DNA of 10,097 bases from contig CANGVB010000075.1 in assembly GCA_947456995.1 (NCBI GenBank), positions 1 through 10,097 of the forward strand, written 5' to 3'. The notes under the pieces were generated by a model. The model saw only the letters and a program-made list of their open reading frames with translations. It ran no database searches and was not told where the DNA came from. Position numbers and translations under genes: made by a program. Shown here one piece after another: positions 1 through 7,145 of this stretch (within the stretch, counting starts at the first letter, position 1; the number at the start of each line of letters is the position of its first letter). The stretch is from Bryobacteraceae bacterium. Lineage in GTDB: Bacteria > Acidobacteriota > Terriglobia > Bryobacterales > Bryobacteraceae.

Positions 1-639
1 CGTGGCATCAGCACCTACTACATGCCGCAGTTCTACAAGAAGCAATGGGACCCCATCGGTGACGTCAAATCACCAGACCACATCGAACTCGCCGGCCGCA
101 CCATGGGCATCGTTGGCATGGGTGGCATCGGTACAGAAATCGGCAAACGCGCTCACTATGGCTTCGGCATGAAGGTATGGGCCACAGACGCCAAGCCCAT
201 GCCCAAGCCCGATTTCGTCGACATCCTGCGTGAGCCGGCCTGGTTCCCCGAGATGGCCAAACAAGTGGACGTACTCGTTAGCGCCGCTCCGCACACTCCC
301 AAGACAGAACGCATGTTCAATGAGACGATCTTCCGTTCGATGAAGAAGGGCTCGATCTTTATTGCCATGTCACGCGGCAAACTCTTCGACGACATGGCAC
401 TCGTAAAGGTGCTTAAAGAAGGCCACCTCCGTGGTGCCGGCCTCGATGTCTTCCCGATGGAACCAATCCCCGCCACCCATCCGATCTTTGAATGCAACAA
501 CGTCGTGATGACGCCGCACACCTCCGGTTGGGGTGTCGAGCGGCAAGAACGTCTGGTTGCGCATTTCGCTGAAAACCTCCGCCGCTACTCGCTCGGCGAA
601 CCACTCCTTGCAGTGGTCGATAAAGTAGCGGGTTACTAA
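1..639 (+). CDS. D-2-hydroxyacid dehydrogenase, NAD-binding (partial, N-terminus outside window)
   Basis: This cytoplasmic oxidoreductase interconverts a 2-hydroxyacid and a 2-oxoacid with a nicotinamide cofactor; its exact substrate cannot be read from the sequence. The frame is open from base 1, so the Met at 22 is internal. The 212 visible residues compare with roughly 310-340 for the family, so about 100 N-terminal residues are missing. Visible are the Rossmann dinucleotide motif GMGGIG (115-132), an Asp at 187-189 at the end of the second strand that favours NAD over NADP, and the family catalytic triad: Arg in SRG (373-375), Glu in FPMEP (460-462) and His in TPHTSG (517-519). The Arg-Glu and Glu-His spacings of 29 and 19 residues fit the family. 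The stop is six bases before the phosphatase start, which suggests a shared transcript. The family assignment is firm; the substrate is unknown. Confidence 0.93.
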   Translation, partial: RGISTYYMPQFYKKQWDPIGDVKSPDHIELAGRTMGIVGMGGIGTEIGKRAHYGFGMKVWATDAKPMPKPDFVDILREPAWFPEMAKQVDVLVSAAPHTPKTERMFNETIFRSMKKGSIFIAMSRGKLFDDMALVKVLKEGHLRGAGLDVFPMEPIPATHPIFECNNVVMTPHTSGWGVERQERLVAHFAENLRRYSLGEPLLAVVDKVAGY

Positions 640-645
640 GTCCGG

Positions 646-2184
646 ATGGCCAGATACGCCGCTGTCGATATCGGCAGCAACTCCATGCGGCTGCTTGTCG
701 CTGATGTCGATGCCCAGGGGCAATTGACGAGGCTGGCTGAAGACCGCCAGGTAACCCGTCTCGGCGAAAGCGTCTTCACCCGAGGCATCCTCGACGAGAA
801 CGCCATCCGCCTTACCGAAGAAGTGCTCACCCGCTTTAGGGGAATTGTCGCTTCGCATGGCGGCGCAGCCATGCGTGCTGTCGCCACCAGCGCCACCCGT
901 GACGCCAGCAATCAGGCCGACTTTCTCTACCGCGCCACTGCCGCACTCGGCGCTCCAATCGAGATCATCAGCGGCATCGAAGAAGCCCGCCTGATCGGCC
1001 TCGGCGTGAACGTAACCTGGCCCCAAAACGACGAGCCTGTCCTGATCATCGACGTCGGCGGTGGCAGCGCCGAATTCGTCCTCATGCAATCCGGATCCAT
1101 GGTGGAAGGCTACTCGCGCCCGCTGGGTGCCGTGCGTCTCAAAGAAGTCTTTCTCGACAAAGACCCGCCCCGCCGCGACCAGATCCTCCGCCTCCAGGAA
1201 TTCATCGACGAAAAGCTGGAGCTTGTTGTGCGACGTCTCGGCCGACAGGCCTTCGTGCGCGGCATCGCCACCTCTGCCAGCGCCGCAGCCATCGTCTGCG
1301 CCATCAACGGCATCGCACGCAACGAGCGTGTTGCCGCAAACCAGCAATCCGCCACTCAGGAACAAGTACGCAAACTCTACCGCGAACTGATTGAAATGCC
1401 GATCGAGCGTCGCCGCACCATCACCGGCATCGGGCCCCGCCGCGCAGAGATCATAGTTGCTGGCGTCGCCGTCTTCCTGCGGGCGATGGAGCGTTTTGAC
1501 CTGCGTGCCCTCCATTACTCAAACGCCGGTGTCCGCGAAGGCATCATCGCCGATCTCGACAACCGCGGAGGCCAGTCCCGTCGCAGCAGCAAACTCCCCG
1601 ACGAGCTTCGCCGCACTGTTGAGACCCTCGCTAAGCGCTACGGCATCTCGCTCGCCCACGCCAAAGTCACTGCAGCCTTCGCCGTTGAACTCTTCGACCG
1701 TCTACGCCCCCTGCACCGCCTCGACCCCTCGTACGCACGCCTGCTCGAAGCCGCCTGCCACCTGCTCGATGTCGGCCATTACGTCAGCGACACCAGCCAC
1801 CACAAGCATTCCCACTACCTGGTCAAACACGCGGATCTGCCCGGTTTTACCGAAGACGAAAAGCAGCTCATCGCGCTCCTCTGCCGCTTCCATCGCAAGA
1901 GCACCCCGGCCAATCGTCACGCGGAGCTATCAGTACTCTCTGCCTCGCAGCGACGCGCTCTTGAACTGCTGGTGCCTTTCGTCCGTATCGCCGACGCTCT
2001 AGATCGCAGCCGCGACCAGCACGTCCGCCTCGCCCGTTGCGAAATCCGCGGCGACGAAGTGATCCTCACCCTTGAAGCTGAAGAAGGCAAAGATTATGCT
2101 CTTGAGGAGTGGGCCGTAGAACGCAGCGGTGCCGCCTTCCGGTCTGTCTACGACAAGCACCTTGTGGTCAGCAAAGGCTACTGA
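646..2184 (+). CDS. ppx: Exopolyphosphatase / pppGpp phosphatase (Ppx/GppA family) with C-terminal HD-like domain
   Basis: Ppx/GppA enzymes hydrolyse terminal phosphates of polyphosphate and/or convert pppGpp to ppGpp; which reaction dominates here cannot be told from sequence. The 512 residues match full-length E. coli-type enzymes rather than short forms. The N-terminal actin-like ATPase-fold half has the first phosphate motif DIGSNS (residues 8-13), SGIEEARLI (109-117) carrying the expected catalytic glutamate, and the second phosphate loop IDVGGGSAEF (135-144). The C-terminal half, from about residue 320, resembles the helical HD-like domain of E. coli Ppx, with a His-rich stretch HHKHSHYL (385-392) followed by DLPGF and CRFHRK. 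The ATG at 646 lies six bases after the dehydrogenase stop and lacks a clear Shine-Dalgarno, so translational coupling is likely. Its TGA directly touches the stop of the convergent receptor gene. Ppx is chosen over GppA only by general resemblance. Confidence 0.93.
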   Translation: MARYAAVDIGSNSMRLLVADVDAQGQLTRLAEDRQVTRLGESVFTRGILDENAIRLTEEVLTRFRGIVASHGGAAMRAVATSATRDASNQADFLYRATAALGAPIEIISGIEEARLIGLGVNVTWPQNDEPVLIIDVGGGSAEFVLMQSGSMVEGYSRPLGAVRLKEVFLDKDPPRRDQILRLQEFIDEKLELVVRRLGRQAFVRGIATSASAAAIVCAINGIARNERVAANQQSATQEQVRKLYRELIEMPIERRRTITGIGPRRAEIIVAGVAVFLRAMERFDLRALHYSNAGVREGIIADLDNRGGQSRRSSKLPDELRRTVETLAKRYGISLAHAKVTAAFAVELFDRLRPLHRLDPSYARLLEAACHLLDVGHYVSDTSHHKHSHYLVKHADLPGFTEDEKQLIALLCRFHRKSTPANRHAELSVLSASQRRALELLVPFVRIADALDRSRDQHVRLARCEIRGDEVILTLEAEEGKDYALEEWAVERSGAAFRSVYDKHLVVSKGY

Positions 2185-5100
2185 TTAGAACAGCACCTTC
2201 AACCCAAGTTGCACATTGCGACGATCATTGAAGCGCGTATTGCTCACCTGCCCAAAATCTGCCGCGCCAACCGTGAGCCCGGGCGGAGCGAACTGTGGCG
2301 TGTTGGTAAGGTTGTAAGCTTCAGCACGGAACTGTACCCGGATGCTCTCCCGGATGCGGAAGTTCTTCGCCAGATTGATGTCGGCATGGTGTGTACCATC
2401 AGCGCGAAGATTCGGAGTAAAGCGAGGAGCATTACCCAGGGTGAAGGCCGCTGGAGCGCGCACTGCGCTTGTGTTGAACCAGTTCGAAGGGGTCCGTTCA
2501 CTCACGTTCAGATCCTTCAGGTTGGCAACACTGGCATTCTGAATTGAGAAGCCGTAGGTTGCCAGCGTGTTGGGCGATTCCAGCCGCAGCGGCAGGCCAG
2601 AAGCAAAGCGCGCCGTTGTGGCCAACTCCCAACCACCGGCGATGAATTCTGCGGCTTTCGGCAAATTCGATCCGAACTTGCGGCCCTTCCCAACTGGAAC
2701 CTCATACAGTACCGTTGCTGCAAAGCTATGGGGAACATCGTGGGCGCTTACAGAGCGGTCTGCACTAAGATTGTTCACATCGCGGAAGCGTTCATTGATA
2801 ATCCAGCCCTGATTCTCGCTGGCATTATCGATTGCCTTTGAAAACTGGTAGCTCGTCAATAGCGTAAAGCCAGAGCGCAGGGTTTTGTTGTACTTGAGGT
2901 ACAAGGCGTTAAACGAAGACGTTGCTCCAGGCGTATCTCCATTGAGCTCCACGGTATTGAACTGCGGGAATGGACGAAGCAACCGATGGCGAGGAACCGT
3001 TCGTCCCGCAAACACACCAGTTGTGAATTGCCCAAAAAACGGATTGGTGACCTGATCGTTGAGCGTGTTGCCAAGCGATAGCGCACTGGCCGGAAGCTGG
3101 TTTACGTTCAGCAATCCGCCCAGGTTGAGCTTGCGCCCCAGCACGCCTGAATAACCAACTTCGAGAACACTGCCCTGGCCAAGTTCAAACTGAAGATCAA
3201 ATGAGAAGTTCTGCGTGTAGCCAGTGGTTCTGTTTCTCTGCACTGCGGTTACATCCGATCCTGTTTGAGTCAGCAGCCCGCGGCTGGACCCAACCGGCCG
3301 GTTGACACCATTGGGGAAGGGATTGGAAAGAGGGTCCTGCGGACTGATGCCATCGCCACCCCGGGAAGTCGCCCAGTTCGTTGTGACGGTGAAGCCATCC
3401 GTACCTGCGGCCGGGCCGCCCTGCAGCGCATTGCAGCATGCCTGCAGATAGAAGATTCCATAGCCGCCGCGGGCTACGATGCGGCTGGTTGCCTTGTAGG
3501 CGAAACCGATGCGCGGGGCAAGATCGATCGAGTCCAGCTGTGTCTGGCCTCGATCATCCTCATTCACAAAAACAAGGCCGCCGCGAAGATCAAGCCCGGT
3601 CACCTGGCTTAAGGGATTGCGCGCCGAATAGTCGAAATAGTTATACCGGTTGTAGCGCTCTGTGCGGGGGCGTTGCTGTTCCAGGCGAAGACCTGCATTC
3701 AGCGTAAGGCGGCTGGTAACGCGCCAATTGTCCTGAACATAGACGCCGTAATACTTGGCGAGCGGCGCAGGTTGTACGCGGTTAGTGATCGCGTTGTTTA
3801 CTGCAGTCACGCCGCCTGTTGCGCCCGTAGCGGCAGCTCCAATACCAGTGCCAAGAATAAGAGACGCCACCGAGTTGCCAGAACTGGCACTCGACACCGC
3901 CGCATTCGGCCCCGAGGTCATACCTCGGTCAAAGGCAAAGTCAGCAGACCGGATGTCGATCGAGTTCAGATAGGAATTCTCAAGGCTCAGACCAAACTTG
4001 AGGCTGTGCCGCCCAAGCTCTCGCGTTGCGTTCAACTGCGCATTGTCCGTTCGGCGGGGGAAGTTCAGAATTCGGCCATTGGATAGCGTGGCATAGCCGG
4101 CGACATTAAATTGCGGCATATGCGGCGAATCCATCTGCGAGACAAGGTTGGCAGGCAAGCCAATCGTTGTTCCCAATATGCCATCTCTCAAAGTGACGGG
4201 CAGCGACTCCTCACGCCAGCGTCCGCTGCCAGCCGTGAAGTTGATGACCAGACGAGGCGATGAAACCCAGGTGGCTCCAAAGGTTGCGTGATAGCGCGGG
4301 GAAGTGCCCTCACTTCCAGAATCTCCTCCCGTCCCAAAGAAGCGCGGGGTGACGCCTTGTTGCTCTGCATAAGTGATGCGGCCATACATGGTCAACTTCT
4401 CGCTCTTGGCCCAATCTACGCGCCCATCAGTGCGCCAGTTGTTGGTGATCGATGTTCCCGCACCAAAGTAGTTGTTGGCGTTGGTGATTGCGTTCGTTGG
4501 GATAGCGTTTGCACGTGGGTATAGTTCAAGAACTTTAGCTCCCACCCCGTCCCAGCGGGTGCGGGGAATCGAGTTGCCGGGGAACGCATCACGAATCGAG
4601 CCCGACCCATTCGGATTGGCCCGAGTCGTAAAGGGGTCAAACACCAGTGCGCTCGTCCCGTCGGGATTGAATGTTCTTGAGAAATCGCCGGTCCGCTCAA
4701 GATCAGTCGGAACCGTTTGTGTTGTCGTTGCGGGTGATCCCTGCTTCAGGCCCTCATAAGTGGTCAGGAAGAAAAGACGCTTGGATTTCAGGATCGGGCC
4801 AGAGAGATTTCCACCAAATTGATGACGCTTGAACTCCACCCTTGGCCGCCCCACCCGGTTGTTGGCCCAGGCATTGGCATCCAGATTGTCATTACGCAAA
4901 AATTCGAATGCAGAGCCATGGAAGTCGTTCGATCCACCCTTGGTGACCACGCTGACAATTCCGCCACCAGACTTCCCAAATTCGGCGTCGTAGCTATTGC
5001 GAGTTACCTGTACTTCCTGCACGCTCTCAACCGAGGGCGAGGCAAGCAATCCGCCCCAGTCGCCGGCCGTTGCCGGGATACCGTCAACCAGTACCAACCC

Positions 5101-5664
5101 GGACATATCTCTACCGCCATTGAACGCAAAGCGGGCAACATTCTGGTCCGACGTGTTGTTGGACTGCGCCACCGACATCGAAGTCACTCCGGCCATCGCA
5201 TGAACAGCAACAAATGGGTTGCGCGCACTGGCTGGCAGGCTCAGCATCTGTTTGCGGTCAATCGTAAACGATTGGTTGGCGCTCTGTGTATCGAGCTGCG
5301 CCGCCGCTGCCTGAACTTCGATCGATTCGCTGAGCTGGCCCAGTACCAGACTTGCATTCAGTTCGGCTGCCTGGTTACTCCTGACGGTGAACGCAGTAGT
5401 TGCAAACTGCTTGAAGCCTTTGGCCTCCACTTGTAGCGTGTACTCTCCCGGAGCGATCTGCGAAAAGACATACCGGCCATCCGCCCCAGACGTGGTCTGG
5501 CGCGATTCGCTGGTGGCGGCGTTCTTGATCCTGACACTTGCTCCGGGCACGGGCGCGGCCCCGGGGTCGCTAATCAAGCCAGAAATGCTGCCTGAAAAGG
5601 CTTGCGGGTAAAGACTGGTGGCTACCAGACACAACAAGGGTAATAGCGTAATGCGACTGAGCAC
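2185..5664 (-). CDS. Oar-like TonB-dependent receptor with carboxypeptidase-regulatory-like N-terminal domain
   Basis: This is a predicted outer-membrane beta-barrel protein of 1,159 residues, of a type abundant in Acidobacteria and thought to handle large or complex organic ligands; the ligand here is unknown. Starting at the GTG at 5664, the protein opens with a signal peptide (MLSRITLLPLLCLVATSLYPQA, split here only by the likely cleavage after residue 22). A carboxypeptidase-regulatory-like domain follows (about 25-105, with GADGRYVFSQIAPGEYTLQV), then a plug (about 125-250, with LVLVDGIPA and GKSGGGIVSVVTKGGSN) and a long barrel ending in an aromatic residue (GLKVLF). A longer reading from TTG at 5688 adds eight polar residues before the signal peptide and has no ribosome site. 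GTG at 5664 has GAGG five bases upstream and is preferred. The gene is divergent from the membrane regulator at 5824, and no SusD-like partner is visible. Confidence 0.93.
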   Translation of the reverse strand: MLSRITLLPLLCLVATSLYPQAFSGSISGLISDPGAAPVPGASVRIKNAATSESRQTTSGADGRYVFSQIAPGEYTLQVEAKGFKQFATTAFTVRSNQAAELNASLVLGQLSESIEVQAAAAQLDTQSANQSFTIDRKQMLSLPASARNPFVAVHAMAGVTSMSVAQSNNTSDQNVARFAFNGGRDMSGLVLVDGIPATAGDWGGLLASPSVESVQEVQVTRNSYDAEFGKSGGGIVSVVTKGGSNDFHGSAFEFLRNDNLDANAWANNRVGRPRVEFKRHQFGGNLSGPILKSKRLFFLTTYEGLKQGSPATTTQTVPTDLERTGDFSRTFNPDGTSALVFDPFTTRANPNGSGSIRDAFPGNSIPRTRWDGVGAKVLELYPRANAIPTNAITNANNYFGAGTSITNNWRTDGRVDWAKSEKLTMYGRITYAEQQGVTPRFFGTGGDSGSEGTSPRYHATFGATWVSSPRLVINFTAGSGRWREESLPVTLRDGILGTTIGLPANLVSQMDSPHMPQFNVAGYATLSNGRILNFPRRTDNAQLNATRELGRHSLKFGLSLENSYLNSIDIRSADFAFDRGMTSGPNAAVSSASSGNSVASLILGTGIGAAATGATGGVTAVNNAITNRVQPAPLAKYYGVYVQDNWRVTSRLTLNAGLRLEQQRPRTERYNRYNYFDYSARNPLSQVTGLDLRGGLVFVNEDDRGQTQLDSIDLAPRIGFAYKATSRIVARGGYGIFYLQACCNALQGGPAAGTDGFTVTTNWATSRGGDGISPQDPLSNPFPNGVNRPVGSSRGLLTQTGSDVTAVQRNRTTGYTQNFSFDLQFELGQGSVLEVGYSGVLGRKLNLGGLLNVNQLPASALSLGNTLNDQVTNPFFGQFTTGVFAGRTVPRHRLLRPFPQFNTVELNGDTPGATSSFNALYLKYNKTLRSGFTLLTSYQFSKAIDNASENQGWIINERFRDVNNLSADRSVSAHDVPHSFAATVLYEVPVGKGRKFGSNLPKAAEFIAGGWELATTARFASGLPLRLESPNTLATYGFSIQNASVANLKDLNVSERTPSNWFNTSAVRAPAAFTLGNAPRFTPNLRADGTHHADINLAKNFRIRESIRVQFRAEAYNLTNTPQFAPPGLTVGAADFGQVSNTRFNDRRNVQLGLKVLF

Positions 5665-5669
5665 GATGA

Positions 5670-5673
5670 CCTC
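5670..5673 (-). promoter_or_regulatory. Ribosome binding site of the Oar-like receptor
   Basis: On the minus strand this reads GAGG (within ATGAGGTCATC) and sits five bases before the GTG at 5664-5662. It decides the start: the upstream TTG at 5688 has no such site and would place polar residues in front of the hydrophobic signal peptide. Confidence 0.6.
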
Positions 5674-5684
5674 ATCTGAAGGGC

Positions 5685-5705
5685 CCAAACCGATCTATCG
5701 GTTGG
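5685..5705. promoter_or_regulatory. Dyad / possible leader hairpin before the receptor start
   Basis: The core AACCGATCTATCGGTT (5688-5703) is an inverted repeat with 7-base arms around a 2-base centre. As RNA it can form six pairs closing a four-base loop, then a bulged A, then two further G-C pairs. It lies about 20 bases upstream of the receptor GTG, inside the leader if the promoter at 5719-5747 is right. It could be an operator dyad or a leader stem-loop. There is no U-tract on either side, so it is not an intrinsic terminator. Confidence 0.45.
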
Positions 5706-5718
5706 TCCAATGAGACAG

Positions 5719-5747
5719 AGTTTATGTGTCTACTGAACTAACGACAA
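5719..5747 (-). promoter_or_regulatory. Possible sigma-70-type promoter for the receptor
   Basis: On the minus strand TTGTCG (5747-5742) is followed after 17 bases by TAAACT (5724-5719). Each hexamer matches the consensus at four of six positions and the spacing is ideal. The transcript would have a leader of about 48 bases containing the dyad at 5685-5705. The match is weak and rests on position as much as on sequence. Confidence 0.3.
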
Positions 5748-5758
5748 GTTGGGATGGT

Positions 5759-5778
5759 GTTTGTAAACGTTTCCAAAC
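5759..5778. promoter_or_regulatory. Near-perfect 20-bp palindrome, LacI/GalR-type operator candidate
   Basis: GTTTGTAAACGTTTCCAAAC is an inverted repeat centred on the CG at 5768-5769. Nine of ten base pairs are symmetric; the only mismatch is T5764 against C5773. The core TGTAAACGTTTCCA resembles the operators of LacI-family repressors (TGTAAACG half-sites around a central CG). It overlaps the putative -35 of the rightward gene and lies about 12 bases upstream of the putative -35 of the leftward receptor, so one bound protein could affect both. No LacI-family gene is in the window. The winged-helix protein next door might instead be the ligand of this site. Confidence 0.55.
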
Positions 5779-5799
5779 TGTTGAAAACAGGTATAGAAT
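5770..5799 (+). promoter_or_regulatory. Possible promoter for the membrane regulator / FG-GAP operon
   Basis: TTTCCA (5770-5775), an 18-base spacer and TAGAAT (5794-5799) form a weak sigma-70-like pair. The -10 matches five of six consensus positions and the -35 four of six. The -35 lies in the right half of the 20-bp palindrome, a layout typical of repression or autoregulation. The implied leader is short, about 15-20 bases. Confidence 0.25.
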
Positions 5800-5823
5800 C
5801 TATGCAAGGAAGCGTCAGGGTTA

Positions 5824-7128
5824 GTGCAGAATCAGCTTGGGCAATTCACCGCAGAACAAAAGCTGACAGCTCTTGAGGCTGCTCTTCAAAGCAATACTTT
5901 TGCCCGAAGTACCCAGCTCAAGCGCCTGCTCACCTATCTGGTAAGGCGTGAAATCGACGGCTCACCAGAGAATCCCACCGAGTACGAAATCGCTGTTGAA
6001 GCTTTGGGGATGCCTGCTGATTTCTCCCCGGGTGAAGATTCCACGGTACGCAATCGAGCCCACAGCTTGCGCAAGAAACTGGAAGATTTGTACCGGCTCG
6101 AACTTCCCGAGTCTCCAATTAGAATCGAATTTTCCAGAGGCACCTACCTTCCCAGATTCCTGGAAGCCACACCTCTTGCCGAGCCCAATCCGAAGCTGGT
6201 TCTCTCTGAGGCTCCAGATGAGCTGGATCTCCCAGTTCCCTGGAGAAAAGGGCCTTCCAGACTCTTGCCTGTTGCCACCTTTGTGGCCGGTGCTTTGTTG
6301 GCTGGTCTGGCCTTCCTGATTTCTGGGTATCGGTTCCCGGTCTCAAAAGTAGATCCGATCTTGCGTGAGGTCTGGGGCCCAATCCTCGATGAAGATGCAA
6401 ACGCCTTAATTTGTGTCGCAACCACGCCTCAGATGCCGATTCGAAGTATTCCAGGCCAATGGAAGCCACTCGCTGGCGAACCCTTCCTCGAAGCGCCACC
6501 CAACGTAGTGGAATGGTATTCCAAGCTACGGCCTCAATCTACTGGGAACAAGATTTATCTCCTTCCCACAACTAATTCAGTTGGCCTCGGTGACGCATTT
6601 GGCGCGGCTTCTGCCGCCAAACTACTAACGATGGCTGGTGCCTCATATCAGGTAGTGGCAGAACGATTGGTTCCCCTGGCCGCCATGCGTAAGCGCAATG
6701 TGGTGGTGATGGGGGGAGCTTCCGATACGGAGACAGTCAAGCAGATATTGACTGACCGTCCCTTCAAGCTCGAATTCAATCCAGCAACGGGAGACTATTC
6801 GATCGTTGAGCAAAAGCCGGGCGGCCGCATTTTTGCCGCAAAGCGAAACTCCGACAATGTCCTCATCGAAGCATACGGAATATTGACTATCCTCCCGAGT
6901 GAGGGTAGCGACGGCCAGCAGCGGATGATTTTGGTAGTTGGCTCTTACACGGCCGGTGTGCAGGGTGCGATGGACTTCCTCAATTCTCCCGACGCTCTGC
7001 GCGACTTCAAGAACCGCATCGGTGGCAAAATTCCTGCTGCCTATCAGATTGTCGTGAAAACTCGCATCGACAAAATGCTGCCTCTGAGTTCCCGCTATGA
7101 GACACACGCCCTGATCGACTTAAACTAA
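5824..7128 (+). CDS. Membrane-anchored winged-helix (ToxR/CadC-like) protein with periplasmic domain
   Basis: This 434-residue protein is not one I can name. Residues 25-112 have the layout of an OmpR/ToxR-type winged helix. EYEIAVEALG sits where the first DNA-facing helix should be, STVRNRAHSLRKKL resembles the recognition helix (compare the LRkKL signature), and IRIEFSRGTYLPRF resembles the beta-hairpin wing that ends these domains. A proline-rich linker follows, then RKGPSR and one hydrophobic span (about 147-167). The positive residues before the span put the N-terminus in the cytoplasm and residues 170-434 in the periplasm. The C-terminal part (VVVMGG, DYSIVEQ, GSYTAGVQGAMDFL, YQIVVKT) resembles what I recall from uncharacterised acidobacterial proteins with the same N-terminus. 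The GTG start is the only reasonable one: a stop lies in frame at 5794-5796 with no other start between. AAGGAAG at 5806-5812 is a distant ribosome site and AGGG at 5817-5820 a close one. Regulation of the divergent receptor is an inference. Confidence 0.85.
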   Translation: MQNQLGQFTAEQKLTALEAALQSNTFARSTQLKRLLTYLVRREIDGSPENPTEYEIAVEALGMPADFSPGEDSTVRNRAHSLRKKLEDLYRLELPESPIRIEFSRGTYLPRFLEATPLAEPNPKLVLSEAPDELDLPVPWRKGPSRLLPVATFVAGALLAGLAFLISGYRFPVSKVDPILREVWGPILDEDANALICVATTPQMPIRSIPGQWKPLAGEPFLEAPPNVVEWYSKLRPQSTGNKIYLLPTTNSVGLGDAFGAASAAKLLTMAGASYQVVAERLVPLAAMRKRNVVVMGGASDTETVKQILTDRPFKLEFNPATGDYSIVEQKPGGRIFAAKRNSDNVLIEAYGILTILPSEGSDGQQRMILVVGSYTAGVQGAMDFLNSPDALRDFKNRIGGKIPAAYQIVVKTRIDKMLPLSSRYETHALIDLN

Positions 7129-7133
7129 AGGAG
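7127..7133 (+). promoter_or_regulatory. Ribosome binding site of the FG-GAP protein, overlapping the upstream stop
   Basis: AAAGGAG begins within the TAA of the preceding gene and lies 12 bases before the ATG at 7146. The spacing is long but the match is strong. The overlap argues that the two genes share a transcript and are translationally coupled. Confidence 0.6.
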
Positions 7134-7145
7134 CTTCGGGAACTG

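Noticed and set aside
370..1515. A 381-codon open frame on the minus strand across the dehydrogenase/phosphatase junction.
   Set aside because: It lies antisense to two genes with clear catalytic motifs, its translation shows no recognisable domain, and long antisense frames are expected in C-ending codon-biased DNA.
4819..5436. A 205-codon plus-strand open frame inside the Oar-like receptor.
   Set aside because: It is antisense to the conserved plug and N-terminal domain of the receptor and its translation has no motif or plausible start context.
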